This document shows, one piece after another, positions 34,855 to 44,000 of a stretch of DNA of 51,741 bases. A model generated the notes under the pieces. The model made no database searches. It had not been told where the DNA came from and saw nothing but the letters and a program-made list of their open reading frames with translations. The first letter of the stretch is position 1. Every line of letters begins with the position of its first letter. The stretch is from Acidimicrobiaceae bacterium (lineage in GTDB: Bacteria > Actinomycetota > Acidimicrobiia > Acidimicrobiales > RAAP-2): assembly GCA_003141815.1 (NCBI GenBank), contig PLNQ01000012.1:1-51741 (forward strand), given 5' to 3'. A program made the position numbers and the translations under genes.

Positions 34855-35527
34855 AAGTTAAAACTCTCACACCTGGTTACTCCCGAGCGTGTAAGCGTGC
34901 AATGGAATCTTGCGTGAAATTGAACGTCGAGCGGAGCCGTACTCCTCGCATCACATTTATGTGAGGGCGATGGAATCGATCAGTCGTCACCCGTGTGGGT
35001 TCCCGAACTGACTCCACTGTCGTCAGTTTGACCACTTCCACTCGGCGGGGTGTCACCAAAGGTTCATTCCCGACGACGTCAACGTCGATTCGAACCGTGA
35101 CCACGACCACCGCGCCGAGTAGAGCGGTCACTGGTGGCGCGTCTCCTGGGGGAAATACCCCACCTACCGTTCCGACGAATTCTCCGACGCCGACGACGCC
35201 CACGACGCCCACCACGGCCGCGCCTGCACCGCCCGCACCGCCGACGACTATCTACGTGCCACCCACCACGGTTCCGGTGACGACGACGACGTGCACGACG
35301 TCGCCGTCCGGCACGGTCACCTGCAACTAGAGAACGGTGTGCGTGGCGCGACTCATAAAAAGCGTCGGTTTCGCGCCAATGGGTCGCATTTAGGAAGACC
35401 CGATAATACGAGGACCTGACGGGGGCGTTCGGAACGCCGTCGTGGCGTTGACAGCGCTTAGGGATATGCACAAAAACATTAGGATTTCCTTCTGGGGGAT
35501 GGCGCTGTACTACCGAAGGGAAAGACT
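34855..35527. other. Gene-poor stretch with nested inverted repeats
   Basis: This is the largest stretch without a convincing gene. It holds one low-complexity ORF (34995-35330) and, from 35344, four inverted repeats: TGGCGCGA/TCGCGCCA (35344-35351 with 35371-35378), GGGTC/GACCC (35381-35385 with 35397-35401), GGCGTT/AACGCC with a CGG loop (35424-35438) and ACAGCGC/GCGCTGT (35451-35457 with 35502-35508). The last encloses 44 nt ending 20 nt before lpd. This could be a structured leader or regulatory RNA for lpd. No known riboswitch consensus was recognised. Confidence 0.5.
34995..35330 (+). CDS. Doubtful Thr/Pro-rich ORF, possibly a remnant
   Basis: A 111-codon frame rich in Thr, Pro and Ser, with repeats such as PTPTTPTTPTTAAP, ending PPTTVPVTTTTCTTSPSG then TVTCN. 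The composition resembles the extracellular linkers of secreted actinobacterial proteins (compare the LCP tail at 28.0 kb), but there is no signal peptide, no ribosome site before GTG 34995, and an in-frame TGA at 34962. It may be the 3' remainder of a decayed secreted-protein gene, or chance. The antisense frame of similar length is a shadow. Confidence 0.35.
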   Translation: MGSRTDSTVVSLTTSTRRGVTKGSFPTTSTSIRTVTTTTAPSRAVTGGASPGGNTPPTVPTNSPTPTTPTTPTTAAPAPPAPPTTIYVPPTTVPVTTTTCTTSPSGTVTCN

Positions 35528-36943
35528 GTGGTTAACGAGGTCCAGCAGTTCGATGTCGTCGTAATCGGAGGAGGACCTGGTGGTTACGCCGCTGCCCTCT
35601 ACGGCGCCGCGGCCGGTCTCAACGTCGCCCTTATCGAACGTGACAAGGTCGGTGGTACTTGCCTTCATCGCGGCTGCGTGCCGGCGAAGGAGTTCTTGGA
35701 GACTGCGCATGTTCATCGCACGGTCGAGCACTCGTCGGCCTTCGGCATCACCGCGAAAAGCGTGTCGGTGGATTTCGCCGTCAGCCAAGCCCGTAAGAAC
35801 GAGATCGTCGACCGCCTCTTCAAAGGACTCTCAGGTCTCCTGAAGGGCCGAAAGGTCACCATCTTCGATGGGACTGGTCGACTCGACAAAGATTTGAGCG
35901 TCTCCATCGTCGACGGCGCCGACGCCGGTGTCGTGGCGAAGGGCGCCAACGTCATCTTGGCCGCGGGTTCTGTGCCGCGCACCCTTCCGGGCTTTGACGT
36001 CGACGGGAAGATTGTCGTCACGTCGGATGAGTTCCTCGACCTCAGCGCACTACCCGCGCGCGCCACCGTCATTGGCGGCGGTGCCATTGGCTGCGAGTTT
36101 GCTTCGCTCCTCTCGGACATGGGCACCAAGGTCACCATTCTCGAGTTTCTTCCCTCGATTCTCGCGGGTTGCGACAGCGAGGTCGCCAGTGTTGTGCAGC
36201 GCTCCTTCAAGAAGCGCGGGATCGAAATCCGCGTGGGCGCGAAGATCACTGGCCACACTCCCAAGAAGGGTTCGACGACCATCGCCGTCGAGGGTGAAGA
36301 GAGCGTGGAGACCGACATGGTCGTCATGTCCGTAGGCCGGCGCCCGCGCACTGAAGGGCTTTTGGCTGAAGGCACTGGCGTTCAGATCGATGAGCGAGGC
36401 TTCGTGGTAGCTGACAGCTATCAGCGCACGGCAGCGCCACACGTCTTCGCCGTGGGTGACGTCGTCGCGGGCACACCCCAACTCGCGCACGTGGGCTTCG
36501 CCGAAGCCATCGTTGCCATCAAGACAATTCTCGGCGAGACTGTCGTGCCCGTCGACTACGACCGCGTGCCTTGGGCCATCTACTCGAATCCCGAAGTGGC
36601 CTTCTGTGGACTCACCGAAGCCGCCGCGAAGGAGAAGGGCTACGACGTCGTCGTGAAGAAGGATCCCTTTGGCGGTAACTCTCGCGCGCAGATCATCGGC
36701 GACACCGAAGGCGTCGTCAAGATCATTGCGGAAAAGCGCGCCGACGGTACGGGTGGCCAGATTCTCGGCGTGCACATGGCGGGACCGTGGGTCACCGAAC
36801 AACTCGGCGCCGGCTACTTCGCCGTGAACTGGGAAGCGACCGCCGAAGAAGCGGCCGCGTTGATCCAGCCTCACCCGTCGCTCTCGGAGACCTTCGGTGA
36901 AACGCTCCTCGCGTTGGCTGGTCGCGGGTTGCACGTTGGCTGA
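35528..36943 (+). CDS. lpd: Dihydrolipoyl dehydrogenase (E3)
   Basis: FAD enzyme that reoxidises dihydrolipoyl groups of 2-oxoacid dehydrogenase complexes with NAD+. The 471-aa protein has the FAD motif VVIGGGPGGYAAALYGA, the redox disulfide in GGTCLHRGCVPAK, an NAD motif VIGGGAIGCEFAS and the C-terminal IQPHPSLSETFGE with the catalytic His-Glu. GTG 35528 is preceded by GAAGGGAAA. It leads a lipoate operon: the E2 gene overlaps its end by 8 nt and the LipB-LipA fusion follows. The leader upstream contains several inverted repeats. Confidence 0.95.
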   Translation: MVNEVQQFDVVVIGGGPGGYAAALYGAAAGLNVALIERDKVGGTCLHRGCVPAKEFLETAHVHRTVEHSSAFGITAKSVSVDFAVSQARKNEIVDRLFKGLSGLLKGRKVTIFDGTGRLDKDLSVSIVDGADAGVVAKGANVILAAGSVPRTLPGFDVDGKIVVTSDEFLDLSALPARATVIGGGAIGCEFASLLSDMGTKVTILEFLPSILAGCDSEVASVVQRSFKKRGIEIRVGAKITGHTPKKGSTTIAVEGEESVETDMVVMSVGRRPRTEGLLAEGTGVQIDERGFVVADSYQRTAAPHVFAVGDVVAGTPQLAHVGFAEAIVAIKTILGETVVPVDYDRVPWAIYSNPEVAFCGLTEAAAKEKGYDVVVKKDPFGGNSRAQIIGDTEGVVKIIAEKRADGTGGQILGVHMAGPWVTEQLGAGYFAVNWEATAEEAAALIQPHPSLSETFGETLLALAGRGLHVG

Positions 36944-38126
36944 CGTCACGCTCCCGTCGTTGGGTGAGTCGGTCACCGAAGGAATCATCACGCAATGGTT
37001 CAAGAAGGTGGGCGACGTCGTCGCGCGTGACGAGCCACTCTTTGAAGTCTCGACCGACAAAGTCGACTCCGAGATGCCTTCGCCCGCCGCGGGGGTGCTC
37101 GTGGAGATTCTCGCGGGTGAGGGCGACACCGTCGAAACCGGTTCACGCGTCGCGGTAATCGATGAAAACGCCACCGCGGGCGCCGCCGTGACGGCGCCCA
37201 TAGAGTCGCCGCCGGCCGCCGTGACACCTCCCGCGCCGCCCGCAGCTCCGGAGGCCCCCGCGCGGAGTAAACCATCCGAAGCGTCGCTGAACGGCGTCGT
37301 GGTGTCGCCCGTGGTGCGACGCATTCTCAACGACGGCGGCGTCGCGGCCTCCGCCGTTCAAGGCACCGGTCCAGGAGGCGCTATCACGCGCCGTGACGCC
37401 GAGCGCGCGGTCGCCGATGGTTCGACCGAAGAGCTGGTAGTGCCGCTCAGCAACGGACGACGTCGTATGGGTCACCACATGTCGGTCTCGAGTCAGAGCA
37501 CGCCCCACGGATTCGTGGCTATTGAGGTCGACGGCGCAATCTTCGGCGAACTCGAGCGGTTCGGTCGCGTCACGCGTGACGGAGAACCGATCAGTGACGA
37601 GATGGTCGTGAGTTTGGCCGCCGTTCGTGCGCTCGCCGAATTCGAGTCCCTCAATGCCACGTACTCGGGCGACGAGTTCGTCGTTCACCGCACGGTAAAC
37701 CTGGGTGTTGTTCGGGCGATCGCCGACGACGGCATGTTGGTGCCCGTGGTGCACGCCGCGGCAGGACTGACGTTACGAGCCCTTGCTCGTCGAATCAACG
37801 AACTGGACGGTCGTGTGCACTCTCGTCAACTGACGACGGACGATCTCATGGGCGGCACCTTCACCGTCGCCGGTGCGCCCACGAAGCACACGCTCTTGGC
37901 GGCGTCGATCATCATCCAACCGGAGGTCGCGATTCTTTCGATGGGCGCAGTTCGACTCGTGCCGATAGTGAACGAGTCAAGCGGTTCACCGGTCGTTGAA
38001 GTAGGTCGGCGATTGGTTCTGGGTCTCTCGTTCGATCATCGAGTCTGTGAACCCGTGGGTGCGGCCAGTTACCTGGAGCGAGTGGCCGAACTTCTCGCGG
38101 GTATGGACCTGGCGAGCGAGCGATAG
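36936..38126 (+). CDS. 2-oxoacid dehydrogenase E2 acyltransferase, altered catalytic motif
   Basis: Lipoylated E2 of a 2-oxoglutarate, pyruvate or branched-chain complex. The 396-aa protein has one lipoyl domain (1-76; lipoyl K42 in STDKVDSEMPSP), an Ala/Pro hinge, an E3-binding domain (SPVVRRILNDGG to GGAITRRDAERA) and a catalytic core. The usual active site H-R-V-x-D-G reads SFDHRVCEPVG: His 368 is kept, but Asp is Glu 372 and Gly is Pro 373, so activity may be changed. The TTG start overlaps lpd by 8 nt, and lipBA begins directly after the stop. E1 genes are not in the window, so the complex type is not known. Confidence 0.9.
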   Translation: MADVTLPSLGESVTEGIITQWFKKVGDVVARDEPLFEVSTDKVDSEMPSPAAGVLVEILAGEGDTVETGSRVAVIDENATAGAAVTAPIESPPAAVTPPAPPAAPEAPARSKPSEASLNGVVVSPVVRRILNDGGVAASAVQGTGPGGAITRRDAERAVADGSTEELVVPLSNGRRRMGHHMSVSSQSTPHGFVAIEVDGAIFGELERFGRVTRDGEPISDEMVVSLAAVRALAEFESLNATYSGDEFVVHRTVNLGVVRAIADDGMLVPVVHAAAGLTLRALARRINELDGRVHSRQLTTDDLMGGTFTVAGAPTKHTLLAASIIIQPEVAILSMGAVRLVPIVNESSGSPVVEVGRRLVLGLSFDHRVCEPVGAASYLERVAELLAGMDLASER

Positions 38127-39755
38127 ATGTTGCGCCGACGTCATCTAGGGAGGGTCTCCTTCGCCGAGGCCAACGACTTGCAGCGCGCCCTGCTCCAGGC
38201 GAGTGACGACTACGTCTTGTTGTTTGAACATCCGCCCACCTACACCCGAGGCATTCGAACACTGGAGGAACACTTCCTCATACCTCCTTCGCAGTTGAAC
38301 GCGGTCGTCGTCGACGCCGACCGTGGGGGCGACGTGACGTACCACGCGCCCGGCCAAGTGGTGGCCTGGGCGATCGTCAGTGTCGACGACGATCCCGCCG
38401 CCGGCAAAGCGCACGTTCGTAAACTCGAAGACGCCGTCATCGGCGCGGTCCGTCGAGCCGATCCCGAAGGCCGTCTTGGCGACGTGGGCCGTCTCGAGGG
38501 ATACCCGGGCGTCTGGGCACACCTTGAAGGTTTTCCATCAAAGATCGCCGCGGTCGGAGTACGGACGGAGCGAAACGACGCGGGTCGTCGACGCACCCTG
38601 CACGGCGTGGCACTCAACGTCGAGATCGATCTCGAGGGATTCAAGGCCATCGTGCCCTGCGGCATTCCGGACAAGCCCGTCGCCTCACTGACCTCGCTCG
38701 GCCTCGCCGTCACCACGCTTGACGTCGAGAACCTTCTGGGCGAAGAACTCGAGCGTCAACTCGGTGGCACGTCGCGGGTCGCTCGCGTCGACCGCAGCGT
38801 GGCCACGACCTCAGACGAACGTCCCCTCCTTCGACGTCTGCGCAAAGCCGGGGTCGATCCCGATGCGGGTCTTTCTCTCCACGTGCGTAAGCCCGAATGG
38901 CTCCGCATCGAGGCCCACATGGGAAGTGAATATCAGTCGCTTCGCAAACTCACCGAGGACCTGCGCTTGGTGACGGTGTGCGAAGAGGCGGGTTGCCCCA
39001 ACATCTTCGAGTGCTGGTCCGCGGGAACGGCGACGTTCATGGTGAACGGTGAACGCTGCACGAGGGCGTGCGGTTTCTGTCTCGTCGATACCCGCAAACC
39101 CATGGCCCTTGATCCCACCGAGCCCGAGCGCGTCGCCGAAGCAGTCGTTCGACTCAACTTGGCCCACGCAGTCATCACGTGCGTGGCGCGTGACGATCTT
39201 GCCGACGGCGGCGCGGGCGCCATTGCCCAGAGCGTGCGCGCGATTCGCGAGCGTTCTCCCGACACCAACGTTGAAGTGCTGACGAGTGACCTCAAGGGTG
39301 ACGCCGATTCATTGCAGATTCTCATTGACGCCCGTCCCGACGTGATGAACCACAACATCGAGACCGTGGCTCGCCTCCAGCGCGCCGTGCGTCCGAGTGC
39401 CGGGTACCTGCGCTCGCTGACCGTTCTCGCGCGCAGCGCGCGGGCCGGGCTCACGACGAAGTCCGGTCTCATGGTGGGACTCGGCGAGACGGTCGACGAA
39501 ATCGAAGAGACGTTGGCGGACCTTGCGGCCGTTGGCGTGCAGATCGTCACGATCGGGCAGTATCTTCGTCCGACGGAGCGACACCTCCCCGTCGCTCGCT
39601 TCTGGGAGCCGGCCGAGTTCGCGGACCTCGCCGAGCGTGGTCGACGGCTTGGTCTTCGTCACGTGCAGTCCTCGCCACTCACGCGCTCGAGTTACCACGC
39701 GCGCGAAGCCCTCAGTGACGCCACACCCGTCGCGGCCCCGTTGTTGCGGCGCTGA
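38127..39755 (+). CDS. lipBA: LipB-LipA fusion: octanoyltransferase and lipoyl synthase in one ORF
   Basis: A single 542-aa frame joining two enzymes of de novo lipoylation. Residues 1-220 are LipB, which transfers octanoate from acyl-carrier protein: RGGDVTYHAPGQVV (66-79), K139 in GFPSKIAAVGVR and the acyl-thioester Cys C178 in IVPCGIPD. Residues 225-542 are LipA, the radical-SAM sulfur-inserting enzyme: auxiliary-cluster Cys 285, 290 and 296 (CEEAGCPNIFEC), radical-SAM Cys 311, 315 and 318 (CTRACGFC) and the C-terminal RSSY (520-523). There is no stop or frameshift between them and all catalytic residues are kept, so both halves look active. It starts directly after the E2 stop. The fusion would let the octanoylated E2 pass between sites. 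Confidence 0.95.
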   Translation: MLRRRHLGRVSFAEANDLQRALLQASDDYVLLFEHPPTYTRGIRTLEEHFLIPPSQLNAVVVDADRGGDVTYHAPGQVVAWAIVSVDDDPAAGKAHVRKLEDAVIGAVRRADPEGRLGDVGRLEGYPGVWAHLEGFPSKIAAVGVRTERNDAGRRRTLHGVALNVEIDLEGFKAIVPCGIPDKPVASLTSLGLAVTTLDVENLLGEELERQLGGTSRVARVDRSVATTSDERPLLRRLRKAGVDPDAGLSLHVRKPEWLRIEAHMGSEYQSLRKLTEDLRLVTVCEEAGCPNIFECWSAGTATFMVNGERCTRACGFCLVDTRKPMALDPTEPERVAEAVVRLNLAHAVITCVARDDLADGGAGAIAQSVRAIRERSPDTNVEVLTSDLKGDADSLQILIDARPDVMNHNIETVARLQRAVRPSAGYLRSLTVLARSARAGLTTKSGLMVGLGETVDEIEETLADLAAVGVQIVTIGQYLRPTERHLPVARFWEPAEFADLAERGRRLGLRHVQSSPLTRSSYHAREALSDATPVAAPLLRR

Positions 39756-39893
39756 ATCCTTGCGCCCCGTTGGGTTCGTCAGCGAGGTCAGGTTTATTAG
39801 ATATAAGTCGTGCTCGGATTTAAATGAATCCGCTTTCGGTGAAAGTATCGAGAAGTCGGTCTGACCATTGGCCTTGATTTAGTAGTTGGCCAG
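39756..39893. other. 138-bp AT-richer gap after lipBA
   Basis: Convergent gap between lipBA and the 39894 gene, visibly richer in A and T than its surroundings. It contains a small hairpin CGGATT-6 nt-AATCCG without a T-run. Nothing else was recognised. Confidence 0.4.
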
Positions 39894-40898
39894 TCACACT
39901 CCGACCAAGGAGAGAATCGCCCGGTGGATTTGAATCGCGATCTGTTGTCGCATTTCATCGGGATCACGCGCGCGTACCGGCGAGCCGCCACCGCCCCAGC
40001 CGCCGGAACGCTCTGAGCGTGTCGTGATCGTTCCCCGTCCTCGCCTACGAGACGGCTCCCATTGCACGGTGACAGTGCCCGCGGCGAGAGTCAGACTCGC
40101 TGAGCCTCTGGAAAGGACATCCTCAACAGCGTGGTCAATCAGATCGGATAGCCAACCCTCGACGTCTACCCAATGCGGATCATCCGGCGACGCGACCACG
40201 GTCTCGAGCCGTTCATCGGAAAGCAACTGGTCGATAAGGTCCGACGAACCGCCCACGTAGGTCCACGGAAAGTCGATCTCGCTCGCGACGCACCATGATT
40301 GGTCCGCCGGCCACCACAGGTTCGGCGTCTGCTGATCATGGCTGCTCGCCATCTTGAGAGAGGTAGCACCCGCGAGAGAGCCTTCGAAAAGTCCGTATTC
40401 GCGCCATGGTAACTCCACCAGCCGCGAAGGCTGCGGCGGTGCTGGAATGTGCACCGGGGGTGAACCGAGAGGGACAAACGCGGCCGCGCTGCCGAAGTAT
40501 CCGATCCAGAGACAGAAGAAGCACTCTTGCGGCGTCGAGGTGTGCGGCGTCAGGTCGTCGATAAGCGCTTCGGCGTCGGGAAAGAATAGAGCGCCTTGTC
40601 GTGGGCCCTGACTTCTCCATGGGGGCTCGGTAGGAGGAGTCGTCTCGGGCAACGCGACCTCGTGCCACTGAATTCGAGGGTGCAGTGGGACACCACTCCA
40701 CCGCGACACGTCCGCCCACCGGACAAGTGGGAATCCGTCTCGGGGCAACTGGACCGGGTGCAGAATCCTCACGTACGCGTCGAAGCCGCTCGGAACGACC
40801 GACGACACTAAACCCGAATTTCGTGGGCTGAGGCGTTCGCGAATCCAATCCGCTGCCGACACGTTTTCGCTCATCACGAGTGCGTCGGAACTGGCCAT
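39894..40898 (-). CDS. Conserved actinobacterial hypothetical protein (334 aa)
   Basis: A cytoplasmic protein of a widespread but uncharacterised actinobacterial type. It starts near SGLVSSVVPSGFDAYVRIL, continues with HPRIQWHEVAL and ECFFCLWIGYFG, and has the most conserved block NLWWPADQSWCVASEIDF then TYVGGSSDLIDQLL. The last 60 residues are Arg- and Gly-rich (SRRRGRGTITTRSERSGGWG). There is no signal peptide, membrane span or known active site. The start is ATG 40898 or the in-frame ATG 24 nt later. The gene stands alone between two gaps (138 and 123 bp), and I suspect acquisition, but this is not tested. Confidence 0.75.
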   Translation of the reverse strand: MASSDALVMSENVSAADWIRERLSPRNSGLVSSVVPSGFDAYVRILHPVQLPRDGFPLVRWADVSRWSGVPLHPRIQWHEVALPETTPPTEPPWRSQGPRQGALFFPDAEALIDDLTPHTSTPQECFFCLWIGYFGSAAAFVPLGSPPVHIPAPPQPSRLVELPWREYGLFEGSLAGATSLKMASSHDQQTPNLWWPADQSWCVASEIDFPWTYVGGSSDLIDQLLSDERLETVVASPDDPHWVDVEGWLSDLIDHAVEDVLSRGSASLTLAAGTVTVQWEPSRRRGRGTITTRSERSGGWGGGGSPVRARDPDEMRQQIAIQIHRAILSLVGV

Positions 40899-41021
40899 CG
40901 CTCAATAGTCGCACAAGGCCCGGGTCCCCGCCTTCAAGAGCGTGCGGTCGATTCGACCGAAAAGTCATGCTCTGAGACGTGCACCCATCTCGCCTCGTAT
41001 TGCTGGCGAACTCACGTTTCG

Positions 41022-44000
41022 TTAGGCGATGAAGTACTTGGCCTTGGGGTGATGACAGATAATGGCGTCGGTGGTCTGTTCGGGGTGGAGTTGGAAACCC
41101 TCTGAGACCGATACACCAATTCGCTCCGATTCGAGCAGCGCCGCCACCTTCGCGTTGTCGCTGAGGTCGGGGCAAGCGGGGTAGCCCCACGAGTAACGAC
41201 CGCCGCGATACTGCTGGCGAAAGAGGCCGGTCAGTGTAGGTCCGTCTTCCTGCACGTACCCGAGCTCTTCACGAATACGTTTGTGCCAGAGTTCGGCGAG
41301 CGCTTCGGCCATCTCCACGCCGAGCCCGTGCAACATCAAGTAGTCGCTGTAGCGATTCTCCGCGAAGAGTTGGTGCGCTCGCTCGGAGACGCGACTACCC
41401 ATCGTGACGAGCATGAAACTGGCGTAGTCGCGGTCGGGACTCTCGTTGGAGCGAAAGAAGTCGGCGACGCAGAGGTGCGGCGCGACACTTTGGCGTGGAA
41501 AGTGAAAACGCGTGATCTCACTGTCGCGCGATTCGTCGGTGTAGATGATGAGATCGTTGCCGTCGGAAGCGGTGGGGTAGTGCCCCCAGACCACTTGAGG
41601 AACCAGCAAGTCCTCCTCGACGGCGATACTCATCTGTTCACGCAACGTGGCACTGACCCGTTCCTTGAACGCCTTGTCGTCCTCGCCGTCCTCGGGGCGA
41701 TAACCCCACTGGTTTCGAAAGAGCGCCGTGAGGTTCAAGAACTCGCTGATCTCGTCGAGGGACATGCCCTTGGCGACGCGGCTTCCGAGGAAGGGCGGAA
41801 CGAAGAGTGGGTTGTCGGTTTCGACGTCGGGACTGCGGCTCGGCAACGTGAGATCGGTCTCGGGCGCGGGATCGTGGAATCGCCGCTGCACGTTCTTCTT
41901 AGATAGCTCGCGGCCGAAGTTCGGATCGTCCGTGCCTCCTCGACGGATGTCCCCGAGTTGATCGAGCACGCGAAGCCCTTCGAAAGCGTCCTTGCCGTAG
42001 AACAGGCGACCGCCGTAGATCTCTCGAAGGTCGCGCTCGACGTACGTGCGCGTCAGGGCCGCGCCGCCGAGGAGGACCGGGACTTCGGACATCGAGCGTT
42101 CGTTCATGATCTCGAGATTTTCGCGCATGATGAGGGTCGATTTGACCAAGAGACCACTCATGCCGAGGGCGTCGGCCTTGTGTTCCTCAACGGCGCTCAG
42201 CATCTCGTTTACGCCGACCTTGATGCCCAGGTTGATGACTTCGTAGCCGTTGTTGGTCAAGATGATATCGACGAGGTTCTTCCCGATGTCGTGGACGTCA
42301 CCCTTGACGGTTGCCAGGACCACGCGACCGCGGCCCCCTTGGTCGCTCTTCTCCATCAGTGGTTCGAGATGCGACACGGCGGTCTTCATCGTCTCCGCGC
42401 TCTGCAAGACAAAGGGGAGTTGCATCTCGCCGCTCGCGAAGAGGTCGCCAACGACGCGCATGCCGTCTAAGAGAATCTCATTCACGATCTGCAGGGGCTT
42501 CGCGCCCTCACTCATGGCTTGGTTCAAGTCGTCCTCGAGCCCGACGCGCGCGCCGTCGATGATGCGACGCTTGAGGCGTTCATTGAGGGGCAGCTCGTCG
42601 AGTGCGGGGCCCTGGTTGCTGGACGTCGACACGCCTTCGAAGAGTCGCAGTAGTTCACTCAAAGGGTCGTAGTCGTCGCGGCGGCGATCGTAGATGAGGT
42701 CCAGACAGACTTGTCGCGCCTCTTCGTCGATGCGGTGCAAGGGGAGGATCTTGGACGCGTGCACGATGGCGGCGTCGAGACCGGCCTCGGCGGCTTCGTG
42801 GAGAAAGACGCTGTTGAGGACCTGTCGGGCGGCGGGATTGAGTCCAAACGAGATGTTGGAGAGGCCGAGGATCGTGCGAACGCCTGGTAGTTCCACCTTT
42901 ATGCGACGAATGGCCTCGAGGGTCTCGATGCCATCACGACGTGACTCGATCATGCCAGTCGAAAGAGGCAACGCCAGCGTGTCGATGAAGATGTCGTGGG
43001 GATCGAGTCCGTAACGCGATACCGCAAGATCGGTGATCGCTTTCGCGGCGCGAACCTTCCAGTCGGCGTCGCGAGCCTGTCCCTCTTCGTCGATGCACGT
43101 CGCCACGACCGCCGCGCCGAACTCGGCGGCGAGCGATAGGAAACTGTCGAGGCGAGTCCCCGGTGCGTCGCCCTCTTCGAGGTTCACGGAGTTGAGCAGA
43201 GGTTTGCCACCGAGCCACGTGAGGGCTTGGCGCGCGACCGGCGCTTCGGTCGTGTCAATCATGATTGGCACTGAGGACTGCGTCGAGAGCCGGCTCATGA
43301 GTTCGTTCATGTCGCTGACGCCGTCGGCGCCGGTGTAGTCCACGCAGACGTCGAGCACGTGGGCGCCCTCTTTGATCTGTTCGCGACCGATCTCGACGCA
43401 AGTGTCCCAGTCGCCTTCGAGCATCGCGTCGCGGAACTTCTTCGAGCCATTCGCGTTCGTTCGTTCGCCCACGAGGAGCACCGACCGGTCCTGCTGGTAG
43501 CTGACCGGCGAGTAGATCGACGCGACCGAATGGTCGATGACGGGTGAGCGCTTGGCCGCCGTGAGTGGACGCACCGTTTCGATCACGCGCGTGAGGTGTT
43601 CGGGTGTGGTGCCACAACACCCGCCCACGACTTGGACGCCGTATTCGGTAACGAACTTCGCGAGGTGTTCGGCCAGAGCGTCCGGCGTGAGGTCGTAGTG
43701 CATCTTGCCGTCGACCACGCTCGGTAGACCAGCGTTGGGCATGCACGACACGGCCATCGGCGCGCTGTCGGAGAGTGTACGTAGCGGCTCGTACATCTCG
43801 ACGGGTCCCGTCGCGCAGTTAAGTCCAATGACGTCCACGCCCAGTGGTGACAGTGCCGCGACGGCGGCTCCGATCTCCGTGCCGGGCAACATCCGGCCCG
43901 TGAGTTCGATCGTCACTTGAGCTTGAATGGGCACGATCCGACCGTGGCGCGCCATGGCGCGGTGACACGCGGCGATGGCGGCCTTACCCGAGAGCAGGTC

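Noticed and set aside
35281..35330. ACG/GAC-rich repeat-like tract considered as a tandem repeat array
   Set aside because: The units are irregular Thr codons in a low-complexity frame, with no constant period or spacers, so neither a CRISPR nor a satellite array.
39756..39893. AT-rich gap considered as a tRNA or attachment site
   Set aside because: No cloverleaf, no TTCGA-type T-arm and no flanking direct repeats were found; only a weak 6-bp hairpin is present.
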